Numbered from the stretch's first letter, positions 1 through 10,518 are shown. The stretch: DNA of 64,000 nucleotides from Metellina segmentata (GCA_947359465.1 OX375873.1:71561477-71625476); one strand, 5' to 3'. Program-made: numbers and translations. Notes: generated by a model from the letters alone, not told the origin.

Positions 1-91
1 GCAATATGGAATGGATGTTTTATTTTGTACTGTTTTCAAGTTAAATGTGTTGAACTGTTAGTGAAATATTTTAGCATAACAAAATATTATT

Positions 92-836
92 CAGGGTGGT
101 AACAGAACCTGGAAAATCAGGGAATTCTCAGGAAACTTTTAAATCAGGGAAAATGTCCAAATTTTACAAAAAATCAGGGAAATTTTGTCAGCTTAAACGG
201 CTGCCATTATCGTTTGTCCTTTTTAGAGATACACTATTATGAGTACTTTTGAGAATTGAATAAATCGTATAAGCCGAAATTGTAATTAGAATAAAGAACC
301 ATGGTGTTGTAATTTTTTATATACAGAGAAAACCGCCGCCGCCGTTTTTTTTGCGGCTGCAGCGTCTTGTTGCCGTGAGGCTAGCAATACAACTGGTGGT
401 ATACAATTTGAAATTTGTGTAACTTATGATGTTTTTTGTGCATTGAATTAATTATTTTTGTTTGCAATTACATTTTTGTATGTATATTTGCATTTAGTTT
501 TAATGAATAAGTATGATAATGTAGGGTCAGGTGTAAAATGTTCATAATCAAAATATTTTTAATTTTTCTCCATTTTTTTTTTCAATTGCAATTATAAGAG
601 TTCCATTAAGGGTTCCAACCCTTACAATAACAAAAAAAATACAAAATATTTGTGAAGAATTATCCTTTATCACCCTCTGACCTTAAATATTTAAAAACAG
701 TGTTGTGTGGATACTGTATATCGATATCATTCACGGATCACAACATTTCTTAAGGGAATTGTTAAATCATAGAAATTTTTGTGAGACTATCAGGGAAATC
801 ATGGAACTTTTTTTCAAGGATTTTGTTGCCACCCTG
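92..836. mobile_element. Non-autonomous DNA transposon, hAT-like ends, 5-bp target duplication
   Basis: The ends are imperfect inverted repeats of about 25 bp: CAGGGTGGTAACA on the left matches the reverse complement of TGTTGCCACCCTG on the right. TTATT flanks both sides (87-91 and 837-841). Internally both ends carry 'atcaggga'-type motifs. No transposase is visible, so it is non-autonomous. The CAGGG start resembles hAT elements. A 5-bp duplication is unusual for them, where 8 bp is normal, but it agrees with the element at 5261-5934, which has similar ends. It lies upstream of the first visible exon. Confidence 0.6.
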
Positions 837-862
837 TTATTCATATTTTAAATCTCTTTTAG

Positions 863-1126
863 GTGGTTTTGGAGGTGAATTTGAAATTCAAAAGCAGAAA
901 GATGAGTTTGTTCTTGGTCTTACTGTGCATTTTATAAATAAGAATAGATCATCTCCTTTGCTACAGTTGCTACCAACAATAATGCCGAATTTCCAATATC
1001 CAGTATTTCAGAATGTTGTGTTTCCCATTCCACCATGCACATCAACTGTGAAGGCTGCTATTGTTGTTGAGAATCTGTCTGTTTCTCCATTGCCTTCAAC
1101 AAAATCCCCAATGCACCTTTATAGAA
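863..1126 (+). CDS. Coding exon of a type I membrane protein (extracellular part)
   Basis: This is an open stretch of about 88 codons bounded by a pyrimidine-rich acceptor (aaatctcttttag, AG at 861-862) and a donor (AGAA|GTAAGA at 1127). It starts with two bases completing a codon and ends with one base of the next, so both introns are phase 1, as for the exons at 3086, 6404 and 10319. The peptide (GGFGGEFEIQKQKDEF onward) has a beta-rich look, ends in a Ser/Thr/Pro-rich stretch, and has one cysteine (PPCTS). I do not recognise the domain. Being spliced to an EGF-like exon and a membrane anchor, it is probably extracellular. The frame stays open upstream of 863, but that part is transposon sequence, so the acceptor is the better boundary. 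Earlier exons lie outside the window. Confidence 0.7.
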
Positions 1127-1676
1127 GTAAGAAATTTTAAAATGTATTACTTTTGACGATGTATTATGTTAATCAACTGTTCGCTTTAGTATGATGTGAA
1201 GTTATTAAAAAGTCATTTGATGTCATCTGTAACTAATTGATGTAATTTCAAGATTCATGTATAAAAATAATCTTTTTGAGCAGTTATAGTGGAAAATAAT
1301 GTTTACAACTTCCACATCACCAGAAATAAAATCAGTTCTGCAATTTTCTAAACTGATCTTATATTTACTGTGGAGTATCCATATATTCTCTCTCTCCCGC
1401 GTCTAAGTCCAACGGAAATAGTGGCGACAGCCAATCGCCCTCCTGTCGCTCTACCTGACAGTTAGAAACAATGGACAGACTTTTGGTCCCCAGGATGATG
1501 GACGAGCTGGACGTAAGATCCTAGACAGCGAGAGGCCGAACCGAGACTTTCCGTCGGGGTTCAAAGGCCAATAAGGTCAGCGGGCACCTGTGACCCCCTG
1601 ACACTAGACCAATTGCAGGACGTGAATTACGTCAAGAGCGACGACAGCGCCAGAAGCCCACCCCCTCCAAAAACGG

Positions 1677-1684
1677 TATAAAAA
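1677..1684 (+). promoter_or_regulatory. TATA box inside the solo LTR
   Basis: TATAAAAA sits in a locally GC-rich context, about 520 bp before the AATAAA of the same LTR. It could start a transcript in the sense direction of the host gene, about 1.4 kb before the EGF-like exon. Activity is inferred only. Confidence 0.45.
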
Positions 1685-1903
1685 GGCGAGCACGTTCTTT
1701 TTGAAGAGCTCCGAGTGTTTTTAATTGCCACAGGACAGTCGAGCCGAACTTACCCGGGCATCCGGCCCCACATTATCCTCGAGAGGAACGCGGTAGGTAG
1801 CCGGCTAAACTTCCACGGTCGCACGAGCTTGCGACCTTCTGATCTCATCCGAGAACGCTCCGAGAGGCCACCCGGCCGGAGGACTATCGCTTGAGTCCCG
1901 TTA

Positions 1904-2100
1904 CCAGAGGAGACCCGATTCTCCGCCTTGGCACCCCGTCAGACTTGATCTCATCCGAGATAACCGTGAAAGGCCGTAGCCTGGAATTCACCCTTGCTTT
2001 GTTCGTAGACCAGAGGAGACCCGATTCTCCGCCTTGGCATCCCGCCAGACATCATCTCATCCGAGATAACCGTGAAAGGCCGTAGCCTGGAACTCGCCCC
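1904..2100 (+). repeat. 106-bp tandem repeat inside LTR, about 1.9 copies
   Basis: The block beginning CCAGAGGAGACCCGATTCTC at 1904 recurs at 2010 with few changes. Both copies run through 'gataaccgtgaaaggccgta'. Short open frames across it on both strands are by-products of the GC-rich repeat. Confidence 0.8.
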
Positions 2101-3085
2101 ATTACTCGGGTCACTGCTACTGATTCTCCAAGGGAACCATTCCCAGACCGCCGATTCCAAGAGAACTGTATATATTTCAACCTTACTCTAATCTAGAAAT
2201 AAAACCACTTATTTCTCAACCTGTAGCATTAGTCTAAGTCGTTATATTACCTACCTGGAAATTGGAATGATGATGAATGTGGAAATTCATTTTGTTAGTT
2301 AATTTCCTAATTTATGTTGTATATTTCCTTGATGCAGATAGTTTTTTTGACTGAATGCTATGCTTTAGTGCCAATTTATCAGAAGAGTTTATAATTTTTT
2401 TGATAATTCACCAAAATAACAAATGTAAATTTGTTTTCAGCTAAATCCTAAATATCCCTTGCTATCATCCATTCCCTTATAAACTGTTTATTTTATGTAG
2501 AATTCCTTTAATGTGTTTTAAAATTTCTATGAGGGCTTTATTTTATACAAACTGAAATTAATGCTAAAACGCTGATTGAAGAACTAAAACATAAAAAGTG
2601 TTTTTGTACAAACAATCCCCTGGTAACTGTTTTTATTGAAAGTACTAATTAGTCTGATATAGAAACCAAACTTTAGCAATTAAAAAATATAGTTGTTAAA
2701 AAATGCATTTAACATGGAACACAATCAATTATTTCAAAATGTAAGTTGTTAGCTAATGGAATTAAGTAAACTAATACTTTTGGGAATAATTGGATAAATT
2801 TTAGTGGTGAACTTTCATATTTTTAGTTTTTAATTCTTGGATTATCTATTATTGATTTGCCTTTTAAAAATTTTAAAGTACAATTTAGATGTGTTGTATT
2901 TTTGATGCATCAACTAACTGAAATACATGTCATGGTGACAAAAATTTATTTTTACATGTTCAATGAACTACTGTACTATTTATTTTAAAAATGTTTTTTT
3001 GTGGTCAGACCAATGAATTGTAATTTGAAAATTTGTATCTACTTTATCTTCATAATTATATTTAAAATAATTACTTCTGTTTTAG

Positions 3086-3259
3086 GTAGTGTACCGGACA
3101 GCACGAACTGCTCTATAACGAATAATTCTTGCTCATTGAATGAAATTTGTAAACAAATTGATGTAATGAAACCTGACGGCATATGTGTATGCAATCTTGA
3201 TTTTGTGAGAGACAAAAATGGGAAATGTATTTATAGTCCTACAGCAAGCACTACTACAG
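3086..3259 (+). CDS. EGF-like coding exon of the type I membrane protein
   Basis: The exon is bounded by acceptor tctgttttag (AG at 3084-3085) and donor CTACAG|GTTAGT at 3260, phase 1 on both sides. It encodes about 58 residues with six cysteines spaced C-x6-C-x5-C-x11-C-x-C-x11-C, the order of a single EGF-like domain (ICVC gives the close fourth and fifth cysteines). A Thr/Ser-rich run (TASTTT) follows, a likely O-glycosylated stalk. Asn-x-Ser/Thr sites (NCS, NNS) suggest secretion. The frame continues into the exon at 6404. The domain assignment is from cysteine spacing. The parent family is not identified. Confidence 0.75.
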
Positions 3260-3548
3260 GTTAGTGTTTTCATCAGTTTTTGAATTGAGAGAATAATATT
3301 TCATTTTTATTATTCTTTTATAATTTTTCATGTTTTTTAAATACCAAAAACTTATATTGTTTCCATTACCTGCCTAACTTCAATCATATTGTATGAAGGG
3401 TTAAATGTTTCTTTTTTTATTTACAAATGATTCAAACAAAAAGTATAATTACAATTCTGATCAGTTTCTTCTAAATTACCTAACAGCAAAAGGAATCTCA
3501 TCAATGCAAAAATTGGCTATGGTGTTGAAGATTTAGTGATGTTATATT

Positions 3549-4379
3549 TCTCTATTATTATAAAACAAAGTGTTTGTTTGTATGTTTCTTGCCGCAAAAT
3601 CCTGACGATTCTATGGCACTTACAGCAATGAGATTTGGCACACAGGTAGTCCAAGTTTTTTGCAATTTTTGGGTCGCAGTGAATTTTAAAATTCGATCTA
3701 GACTATTTTTAAATGAATTTAATAGTTTTATTCTCCATCGGTTTTTCAACGCCTTTCTTCCGCGAAAGAAGAAATGTCAGAATCTAGACTTTTCTACCCA
3801 CGTGACCTTGATGTCAACCTTTGGAACTATGCCAAGTTCTTTTCATTGGGGTGGAACAGGGAGAAAGTTTTTGTTTTTGTTTCCATTTTGATTTTGTGCA
3901 GAGGATAGATTTTCCAATAAGACAATAAAAACTAATAATATTTAACTGTAGTCACTTAGTTCTTTTTTCTATCTCCTAGACCATTAAAGATAGAGTAAAA
4001 ATTTCAACGGATTGGAAACCTGCACAAAATTTCACTTTAGATCGATACCTTAAAATATGATTGTCTTTAACTAAATCATTTTTACATTGAATATATCTTT
4101 TATATTTTCGCCAGAGATTGTGACGTCACGTGAAACAGATCGCATCTTCTGCCCTTCGCGTTGAAACTAAAAAGAAACAGATTACATTTCCTGTACTATT
4201 CCATTTTAGGGGATGAGAGCAAAAAATAAAAAACAATTTGACTTGATTGTCAATTATTTTTCGTAAAATCGGAATTGCTAAAGATAGAGTAAAAATTCAA
4301 CGGATTTGAAATCTGCGGAAAATTTTACACCAGATTAATAACTTACACATCGTGCACGGACTACCCACGCAGTGACTAG
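3549..4379 (+). mobile_element. Helitron-like repeat, T|T flanked
   Basis: It starts TCTCTATTATTATAAAAC and ends CTAG with a short hairpin-prone stretch just before (actacccacgcagtgactag), then T. The same sequence occurs inverted at 7589-8493, with matching 5' and 3' ends. The body holds a duplicated module, 'aaagatagagtaaaaatt', near 3985 and 4279. Both copies have T on each side instead of the A|T of canonical Helitrons. Helentron-type relatives are reported to insert between T and T, so that group is a possibility. No Rep/helicase is present. Open frames inside are incidental. Confidence 0.55.
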
Positions 4380-4839
4380 TATTGTATAAACTTGTAATCC
4401 TGGTTTCTTATTTCATCTTTAAAAAGACAATACATGAATTTAAAAAAGGAACAGAATTCATTTCAAAACATCAAAGTTGAACATTACAGTCAAAACACAG
4501 AAGCTATGAGAATTAACTTGGAAACAATTAATATTTTCTAAAAATCTTGATAAGAAATTCAAAGTTAATAACACTATCCCTAAAAAAATTCAATTTCATC
4601 TGTGTATGTGCACTTGTGTGCATGTAGTTTTACTGAATGGTTTTTTTTTTTTTTTTTTGGAGGGAGATGTAACTTTTTTTCTATTGTTTAAGATTTAGTT
4701 ATTCTGTTTCTGAAAGCTGATATATTTGTTATTGGGTTTTTCAAGCAATATTTGATTTGTGCATGATCTTGTTCTTTTATACTTCTTGTTGGGAAAGTAT
4801 CCAGCCATGTAATAGGAAACAATGTACATTGTATGTCAG

Positions 4840-6250
4840 ATATTTTGCGCCTAGTCCCCTTCAAAGTATGCACTTTGAGACCCCAGCATCTGTTTCACAT
4901 TGCAAAACTCCCTGCAAAGTCCAATTTCTGGAATCATTGCCTTTAGTTCTCCTGAATTGTATCCATGGTCAGAAATCTCTTCCCTTTCAGATATGATTTG
5001 GCTTTGGAAAATGCCATAAGTCAAAGGGTGCCAAATCAGTGCTATATGTGGGCTGAACCACATGGGTCATTTGATGTTTTAGATATAAACCCAGCTGGAG
5101 ACACAATGATTAGGCAGCCACGTTGTCATTCTAATTTGCCAATCACCACTTGTTTTCTGTGTACTATATATCTTACCAGATGAAGGAAATTTCGGTAATA
5201 CGCTATTAATTGTTTGACCTGGGGAGCATACTCTTGATGAAACATTTACAATAACAAAACCAGGATGTCTACTGGTCCTGAAAATATTCCTAAAATGTAA
5301 ATTTTGTCCCAAAAAAGTACCTAAATAATAAATTTTGTCCCAAAAATGTATAAAAAAAATTTTAAGTCAAAAACAAAACGTGGCAAATAATAAAATTGAA
5401 CAATTAAGACAAAGAAATTATGCAAACTGAAAAGTAAATGAAAATAGTGTAACTCCCTCAATCTGACCACATTCAGAGACAGTTTAAATTCACAAATAGA
5501 TTTTAAAAGATTACCAACTTCATTTGATGGATAAAACAAAAAAATAAAAAATTTACACAACGAAATGTTTTTAAAGTAATTGTTGATTTCTTCAATTTTT
5601 ATTAAAATTTCAAGTTTTCAAAAAAAAAGTAATGAATATAATATAGAGTATTTGTTTAATGTTCATCTACTTTGATATGATTTATGGTTTGTCTTTATTT
5701 TTAAAATTTTATGTAGAAAACAGCTTATATTAAAGCTGAAATTTGATACCGGAGTCCTCTTTTCTCGAGATTAGACTGTAAGCAATAAAGAAAAAGTGTG
5801 ATTTTAAAGTATAATTCCATCTAACTGACCCTCATAATCATGTAAAATCAGGTCATGCGTTTATTTTAGAATGTCCCTAAAAGGTCCCCGGAAAAGTCCC
5901 TAAATGGACCAACAGAAATTTAGTAGACACCCTGAAAACAGCCACCATTGTTTTTGAAGCTTTGTTGTGCCATCTTTGAGCATCAAGAACTCAACGTCTT
6001 CCATTTAGAAGACTTTTTAATCATCTGAATAGTTTCTATGGATGAATATTCAAGCTTAACTTCAAATGTGTCATTGTTAATCAGACTTTTTCTCATTACT
6101 ATGCTCACTCAAGGATGTCTAGCACACAATAGATTAGTCCAGTGGGATTGTACTTTTCTCATGTGTGTATCAATTTCACCTTTTGTTTAGTTTTCCGAGT
6201 AACAGAAGACACGCAAGCCATTCTTGTTATTTTAGAAATGTCTGGATACT
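4840..6250 (-). pseudogene. mariner-type transposase remnant, split by a nested element
   Basis: On the minus strand the carboxy end reads ...GSQSAYFEGD (near 4853-4880), a typical end of SETMAR-like mariner transposases. Earlier segments include SPGQTIN (near 5215) and, beyond the nested element, KTMVAVF (near 5940-5965) and KKSSKWKT. These occur in the order expected of a mariner catalytic domain but in different frames with stops, so the gene is dead. It is interrupted by 5261-5934, and removing that insertion reconnects the DNA with one copy of AAAAC. The amino end (5990-6250) is too decayed to place firmly. Confidence 0.65.
5261..5934. mobile_element. 674-bp non-autonomous transposon nested in mariner, 5-bp duplication
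   Basis: The terminal inverted repeats are CAGGATGTCTACT on the left and AGTAGACACCCTG on the right. AAAAC flanks both sides (5256-5260 and 5935-5939). The interruption of the mariner coding pattern independently fixes the boundaries. The end sequence resembles that of 92-836, as both carry CAGG.TG and then CCTG.AAA, which suggests one family. Internally it holds 'gtccctaaa' and 'gtcccaaaaa' motifs and no coding capacity. Confidence 0.75.
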
Positions 6251-6403
6251 TTCCAAATGGACCACATATCTAACTTTTGATTAGTATTTGTTGTGATTGG
6301 TCAGTCGTATTGTGCCTATATTCCCAGTGTATTCATAAGCTATGTTAGTACAAGTTTCATTTTGCTACATGTGATTGAAAATTCTTTTATGTCTATTTTT
6401 CAG

Positions 6404-6451
6404 AGGATCCAAGTGGCCATAATAAATCAGATCATGGAAGTACTTCCAATA
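6404..6451 (+). CDS. Small linker exon (16 codons) of the type I membrane protein
   Basis: The acceptor is tctatttttcag (AG at 6402-6403) and the donor is CAATA|GTATGT at 6452. The exon is 48 bp, so it can be skipped without shifting the frame. Joined to the leading G of the previous exon it reads EDPSGHNKSDHGSTSN, a polar Gly/Ser/His stalk just before the membrane helix. Phase 1 at both ends matches its neighbours, and the next exon completes its last codon (A|CC, Thr). Its size makes it easy to miss. The phase fit is the main support. Confidence 0.65.
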
Positions 6452-7278
6452 GTATGTTCTATTTCTTTCATTACAAATTATTCTTTTGCTTGTGAATTCT
6501 ACTGTAGAAATAGTGTTTCTAAAATTATCTTATGTTTATGCCAATATGTTTCAGAATGTTATATGTGTTCAGAATATGTTCAGAACACACTAATTTTGGG
6601 CCGATTGAAACATTCCTTTCTTGATTTAAATATTTTGAACATGTGTTTTACTTTGTATAAGAATTGACACATAGATATCGAAAATTATACTAAATACTAA
6701 TTTTAGCATTTTCAGTTTCTTTAAGTAGAGCAGATTTCTAACTGATTCTTTACAAACCCAGGTGTCTGATAGGTGAAGTAGCTGTAAAAAATTATGTAAG
6801 ACAAGTTCTTGAATTGTGCAGTGTTTTTCTTCACGAATATGTTCAAATTATTATTTCAAAATATTTTCACATCAAACTAGCAGTATACAAATATACGTAT
6901 TTCCTCGGCGACTAGCTGTAGATTGCCTGCTCGCTATTAAAATTGTCCCCAATCTGCTAAGTTACTTATTTCTCTATATGTATGCTATAATAATAAATAC
7001 ATATTATCACTCACTAAACTTTTTGGTAGTTTGGGAAACAGGTGTATTTGATTCAATACTATACTTTTTGATTATAATCGTAAAGACATTTGCAGTGCTA
7101 ATTTTGTTTTAGTTTAACTCTGTTTTATATTTAATATATCTAAGCATCAATTTAAAATAATTTCTAACTGAATTTTTTATCAATTCATAAATCCTATTTA
7201 TCATTTTTTATCTTTTTGCATCAATCTGAGTTTTATCATCTTTATAATACTTAATTTAATTACATTTTTGTTTAAATT

Positions 7279-7329
7279 TTTTAATAGTAAACTAAGATGG
7301 GGATAACCCATCTTAGTTCACTATTAAAA
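7279..7329. repeat. Near-perfect 23-bp palindrome with 5-bp loop
   Basis: The arms 7279-7301 and 7307-7329 (AACTAAGATGGG and CCCATCTTAGTT at the centre) match at 22 of 23 positions. The loop is GATAA. It lies in intron far from any exon. It could be a hairpin remnant of a miniature transposon or simply cruciform-prone DNA. Confidence 0.8.
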
Positions 7330-7588
7330 TATAATTACCTGTTTTGTACAGTTCAGGCTTTATCCTGCAGCTTTTAATTCACTTACACCACATTCATATC
7401 ACCTGTTTAATTAACTTATATTTTTTAAATCTACTTTTATTGTTGGTTAGACTATTTTAACTTATCTATTTCTATTGTTTTGTACTTGCCGCAGGTGGCT
7501 CAATTTTAAACTTTTCACCATAACATCCATTGATAATCAAAGAACAATGAAGTCAATACATAGTGAATTCTTTGTCCGTTATTGTACA

Positions 7589-8493
7589 CTAGCCTATGCG
7601 TGGCTAGCCCGTGCCAATTGTTTTTATGGGGTTATTGGTTTGCTTTGCAAACCAAATAAGTTTTCGTAGCCTATTGGATGACAGCCATAAAGGAGTTGCC
7701 AGTGATGGTTCTTTTCATAGAGGTCGCATTGCCCGTGTGGTGGTTTACTTCACAAACCAAAAAATGTAAATATTTAATTGAAAAAGTATTTTTTTAAAGT
7801 AAATCAAACATTCAAGGCATCTATCTGTTGTCAAATTTTCCGCAGATTTCATACCCATTGAAATTTTTAATCTATCTTTAATGATCCTGATGTTACTAGA
7901 AGGAACTAAATAATGTCAGCCAAAATGTTTTTTATGTTCCTTGCTTTCTTTCGCTGAAATCATAAGAGGGCTGGAAAAGTAATTTGTTTATTTTTGAACA
8001 CAAATTTTACGTTGACTTCAAATTCTCTTGCAAAAATATAAAAGATATTTAATTTTAAAATGTTATTTATTTAAAGAAAATCATATTTTCATGTATCGAT
8101 TTAATGTAAAATTTTCCGCAGATTTCAAATCCGTTGAAATTTTTATCTTATCTTTAACGGTCTAGGAGATAGAAAAAGAAAACTACATAACAAAGTCAAA
8201 ACTTTGTTTTTATAGTCTGCATGAAAATTATTCCTCCGCACATAATGAAAACGGAAAAAAATATATTTAGCATCTGTCATATCTTTATGCTGTTGCCATT
8301 CCAAAGAAAATAATAATTAAATTATTTAAATTCATTTTTAAATGTTCTACATTAAATTTTAAAATTCAGGCTAGACTATAAAATTGCGAAAAAATTGGAT
8401 GACCTGTGTGCCAAATTGCATTATTGTAAGTGCCACAGATTCATCAGGACATGGCGAACACCCAATACATGAACTTCATTCTATAATAGTAGA
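7589..8493 (-). mobile_element. Helitron-like repeat, inverted copy of 3549-4379
   Basis: Read on the minus strand it begins TCTACTATTATAGAATG (at 8493), shares 'ggcacttacaataatg' and 'tttggcacacaggt' with the copy at 3549, and ends CTAG at 7589-7592 behind a short stem (ctagcc/ggctag). The duplicated 'aaagatag' module is present at about 7837-7880 and 8108-8160. T lies on both sides in element orientation. Some body sequence is shared only in part, so the copies have separate deletions. Confidence 0.55.
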
Positions 8494-8965
8494 AATTGTA
8501 GATATACTTTGGGAAAAAGCAATGCAGTATATACATTGAGGTGCCAAAAGTCATGGGATACCTCCTAATACCGTGGGGGGACTTTCTTTTCCCTATCAAA
8601 GTGTAGCAACATTTACTCAACAAGTAGTCGGAAGTCCCCTGTAGAAATATTCAGCCATGCTGCCTCTACAGCCATCCATAATTGTGAAAGTATTATAGTT
8701 GCAGGATTTTGTGCATGAACTTATATTTCGATCATGTCCCATGGAGTATGTTCGATGGGATTAATGTCTGGCAATCTAGGTGGACTAATCATTTGCTGGA
8801 ACTGTCCAGAATATTCCTTATACCAATCGTGAAGGATTTTGGCCCGGTTTCATGGCACATTGTCATCCTGGAATATTCCATCGTTGTCTGGGTACATGAA
8901 GTCTATGAATGGCTGTAAATGGTCTCCAAGTAGCTCCTGAACATAACCATTTCCAGTCAATGATA

Positions 8966-9180
8966 GCCGACCAACCGGTCTAGTGGTTAAGGTGTTGGCC
9001 TCTGGATCGGAAGGTTCCTGGTTCGAATCCGGGGTCAGGGCATGGATGTAATTGTGCTGTCCTTAGTTAGGGGTAGTGATGATCGCCCATTGGGTGCCCC
9101 TTCACAAATGACCATCGTTTCCCGGCCTTGCAGTGGCCTATGATTAGCAATCAAGTGCCCGCCATAATTATAAAAAAAAA
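8966..9180 (+). mobile_element. tRNA-derived SINE nested in Tc1, short-body variant
   Basis: It starts GCCGACCAACCGG and has a pol III A box (TAGTGGTTAAGG) and B box (GGTTCGAATCC), as at 16932. After 'gggcatggatgt' the body is different ('aattgtgctgtccttagtta', 'cccttcacaaatgacc') and it ends in an A-rich tail. It interrupts the Tc1 transposase. It is a SINE head and not a tRNA gene, since the acceptor stem does not close. Confidence 0.75.
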
Positions 9181-9741
9181 ATTATTGGTTCAGTTTAACC
9201 TGAGGTCTCAGTCCATGCCATGTAAAAATAGCCCACACCATTATGGAGCTACCACCATCTGTCATAGTGCTTTGACAACTTGGGTCCATGGCCTTGTGGG
9301 GTTTGCACCACATACGAACCCTCCCATCAGCTCTTAAACAACTGGAATCGTGACTCAACTGACTGATTTGCCAGTCGTCCAACCGATGTGTTCATGTGCC
9401 CTGCAGAAGCACTGCAGACAATGGCATGTTAGTAAGGGCACTCGAGTCTGTCTTCTGCTGTCATATCCCATCAATGGCAAATTTCGCTGCACTGTCCTCA
9501 TGGACATGTCTGTCATATGACCCACTTTGATTATTACTGTTATTTGATGCAATGTTGCTTGTCTGTTTGCCACTACACTGTCCATGGCAGGAGATAATGC
9601 CTGAAATTATATTATTCGCACACTCTTGACACTGGATCAAGGAATGTTGAATTTCTTAATAATTTCCGATATGGAATGCCCTATGCATCTAGCTCCAACT
9701 AGCATTCCATGTTCAAATTATGTTGATTCCCATCGTGTGGC

Positions 9742-10033
9742 CATAATTATGTCAGAAAACTTTTCACATGAATCACTTGAGTACAAATGAAATGACAATG
9801 CACTACCCATTTATACATTTCTTATGTAATGCAACTGCCATCTGTATATTTACATATTGCAATCCAATAACTTTTGGCACTTCAGTGCATAATTATGTCA
9901 GAAAACTTTTCACATGAATCACTTGAGTACAAATGAAATGACAATGCACTACCCATTTATACATTTCTTATGTAATGCAACTGCCATCTGTATATTTGCA
10001 TATTGCAATCCAATAACTTTTGGCACTTCAGTG
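9742..10033. repeat. 146-bp terminal tandem duplication in Tc1 element
   Basis: 9742-9887 and 9888-10033 are near identical (a single difference noticed near 9851 versus 9997). Each ends with the Tc1 terminal repeat, so the element has two right ends in tandem. Confidence 0.9.
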
Positions 10034-10318
10034 TATAGTACAGGAATATTCTCCTTACCAGATTTGTATGTCTGTTTAAGGAGAATCTTCTTGCACTATG
10101 AAGCTATTATGGATTGTAATGTAGTTGGGAAGAAATTTGATGAATGTTAAGCTGATAAAAATACATTCTTCTATTTAATGGTATGAAGAAATAAAGATGT
10201 GGGGAATGATCAATGTGACTTCATCTTTGGAGACATAAGTTTTGTATATTTTTACTGCATTTTGTAGCATTTTCTTTAATATTGTCTTGTTTTAATTTGT
10301 GCCCATTTTTCATTTTAG

Positions 10319-10518
10319 CCTCATTATTACTCACTGCTATTTTAGTACCTGTTACAGTAATATTTCTCATTGTGGGTATAGTGTACGCAACTATAAGATT
10401 CCGCATCTGTCAACACTTGAGGCGACGACTGAGAGTACAAGTATATGAGCATGTCCTTTTGGGCCAAGATGATGATAATGATGATGATGATGATGAGTTG
10501 TCAAATCCAATAGCTTGA
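10319..10518 (+). CDS. Terminal exon: membrane helix and acidic cytoplasmic tail, stop codon
   Basis: The acceptor is tttcattttag (AG at 10317-10318). The first two bases complete the Thr codon begun at 6451, giving TSLLLTAILVPVTVIFLIVG, a strong single membrane helix of about 23 residues that runs on to IVYATIRF. Basic residues follow at once (RFRICQHLRRRLR), the usual positive-inside signal, which sets the EGF-like part outside. The tail VYEHVLLGQ leads into an Asp-rich run of ten acidic or Asn residues and ends ELSNPIA before TGA at 10516-10518. The layout (ectodomain, EGF, stalk, helix, short tail) is that of a type I surface protein. Family unknown. Confidence 0.8.

Larger units (their letters stand above)
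1369..2246 (+). mobile_element. Solo LTR (probably Gypsy-type) in intron
   Basis: An 878-bp GC-rich island in AT-rich intron begins TGTGGAGTATCC and is flanked by TTAC on both sides (1365-1368, 2247-2250). A 4-bp duplication fits Gypsy-type integration. It contains a promoter-like TATAAAAA (1677-1684), a 106-bp tandem repeat (1904-2100) and AATAAA (2198-2203), which is the order expected of a U3-R-U5. No gag, pol or primer-binding site adjoins it, so it is a solo LTR left by recombination or an isolated insertion. The start resembles that of the LTR at 46728, but the bodies differ. The exact 3' end is uncertain because it does not end in CA. Confidence 0.65.
8534..10033 (-). pseudogene. Tc1-like transposon with broken transposase, split by a SINE
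   Basis: The terminal repeats CATTGAGGTGCCAAAAGT (left) and the complement of ACTTTTGGCACTTCAGTG (right) are flanked by TA at 8532-8533 and 10034-10035. Minus-strand translation gives a Tc1 order: SMRTVQRNLPLMGYDSRR and TRVPLLT (near 9430-9500), LRADGRVRMWCKPH and SSIMVWAIF (near 9210-9330), then after the SINE LTGNGYVQELLGDHLQPF and DINPIEH (near 8770-8960). The last block holds the third acidic region. Stops and frame changes show it is inactive. A terminal 146-bp segment is duplicated at the right end. Confidence 0.8.

Noticed and set aside
781..862. Extension of the first exon upstream to 781
   Set aside because: 781-836 is the terminal part of a transposon and a clear splice acceptor lies at 861-862.
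1891..2160. Open frames on both strands in the GC-rich block
   Set aside because: They track the 106-bp LTR repeat, with no start context, domains or splicing support.
3574..3891. 105-codon frame near 3.6 kb as an extra exon
   Set aside because: It lies inside a Helitron-like repeat that recurs at 7589-8493, and no phase-1 splice sites frame it.
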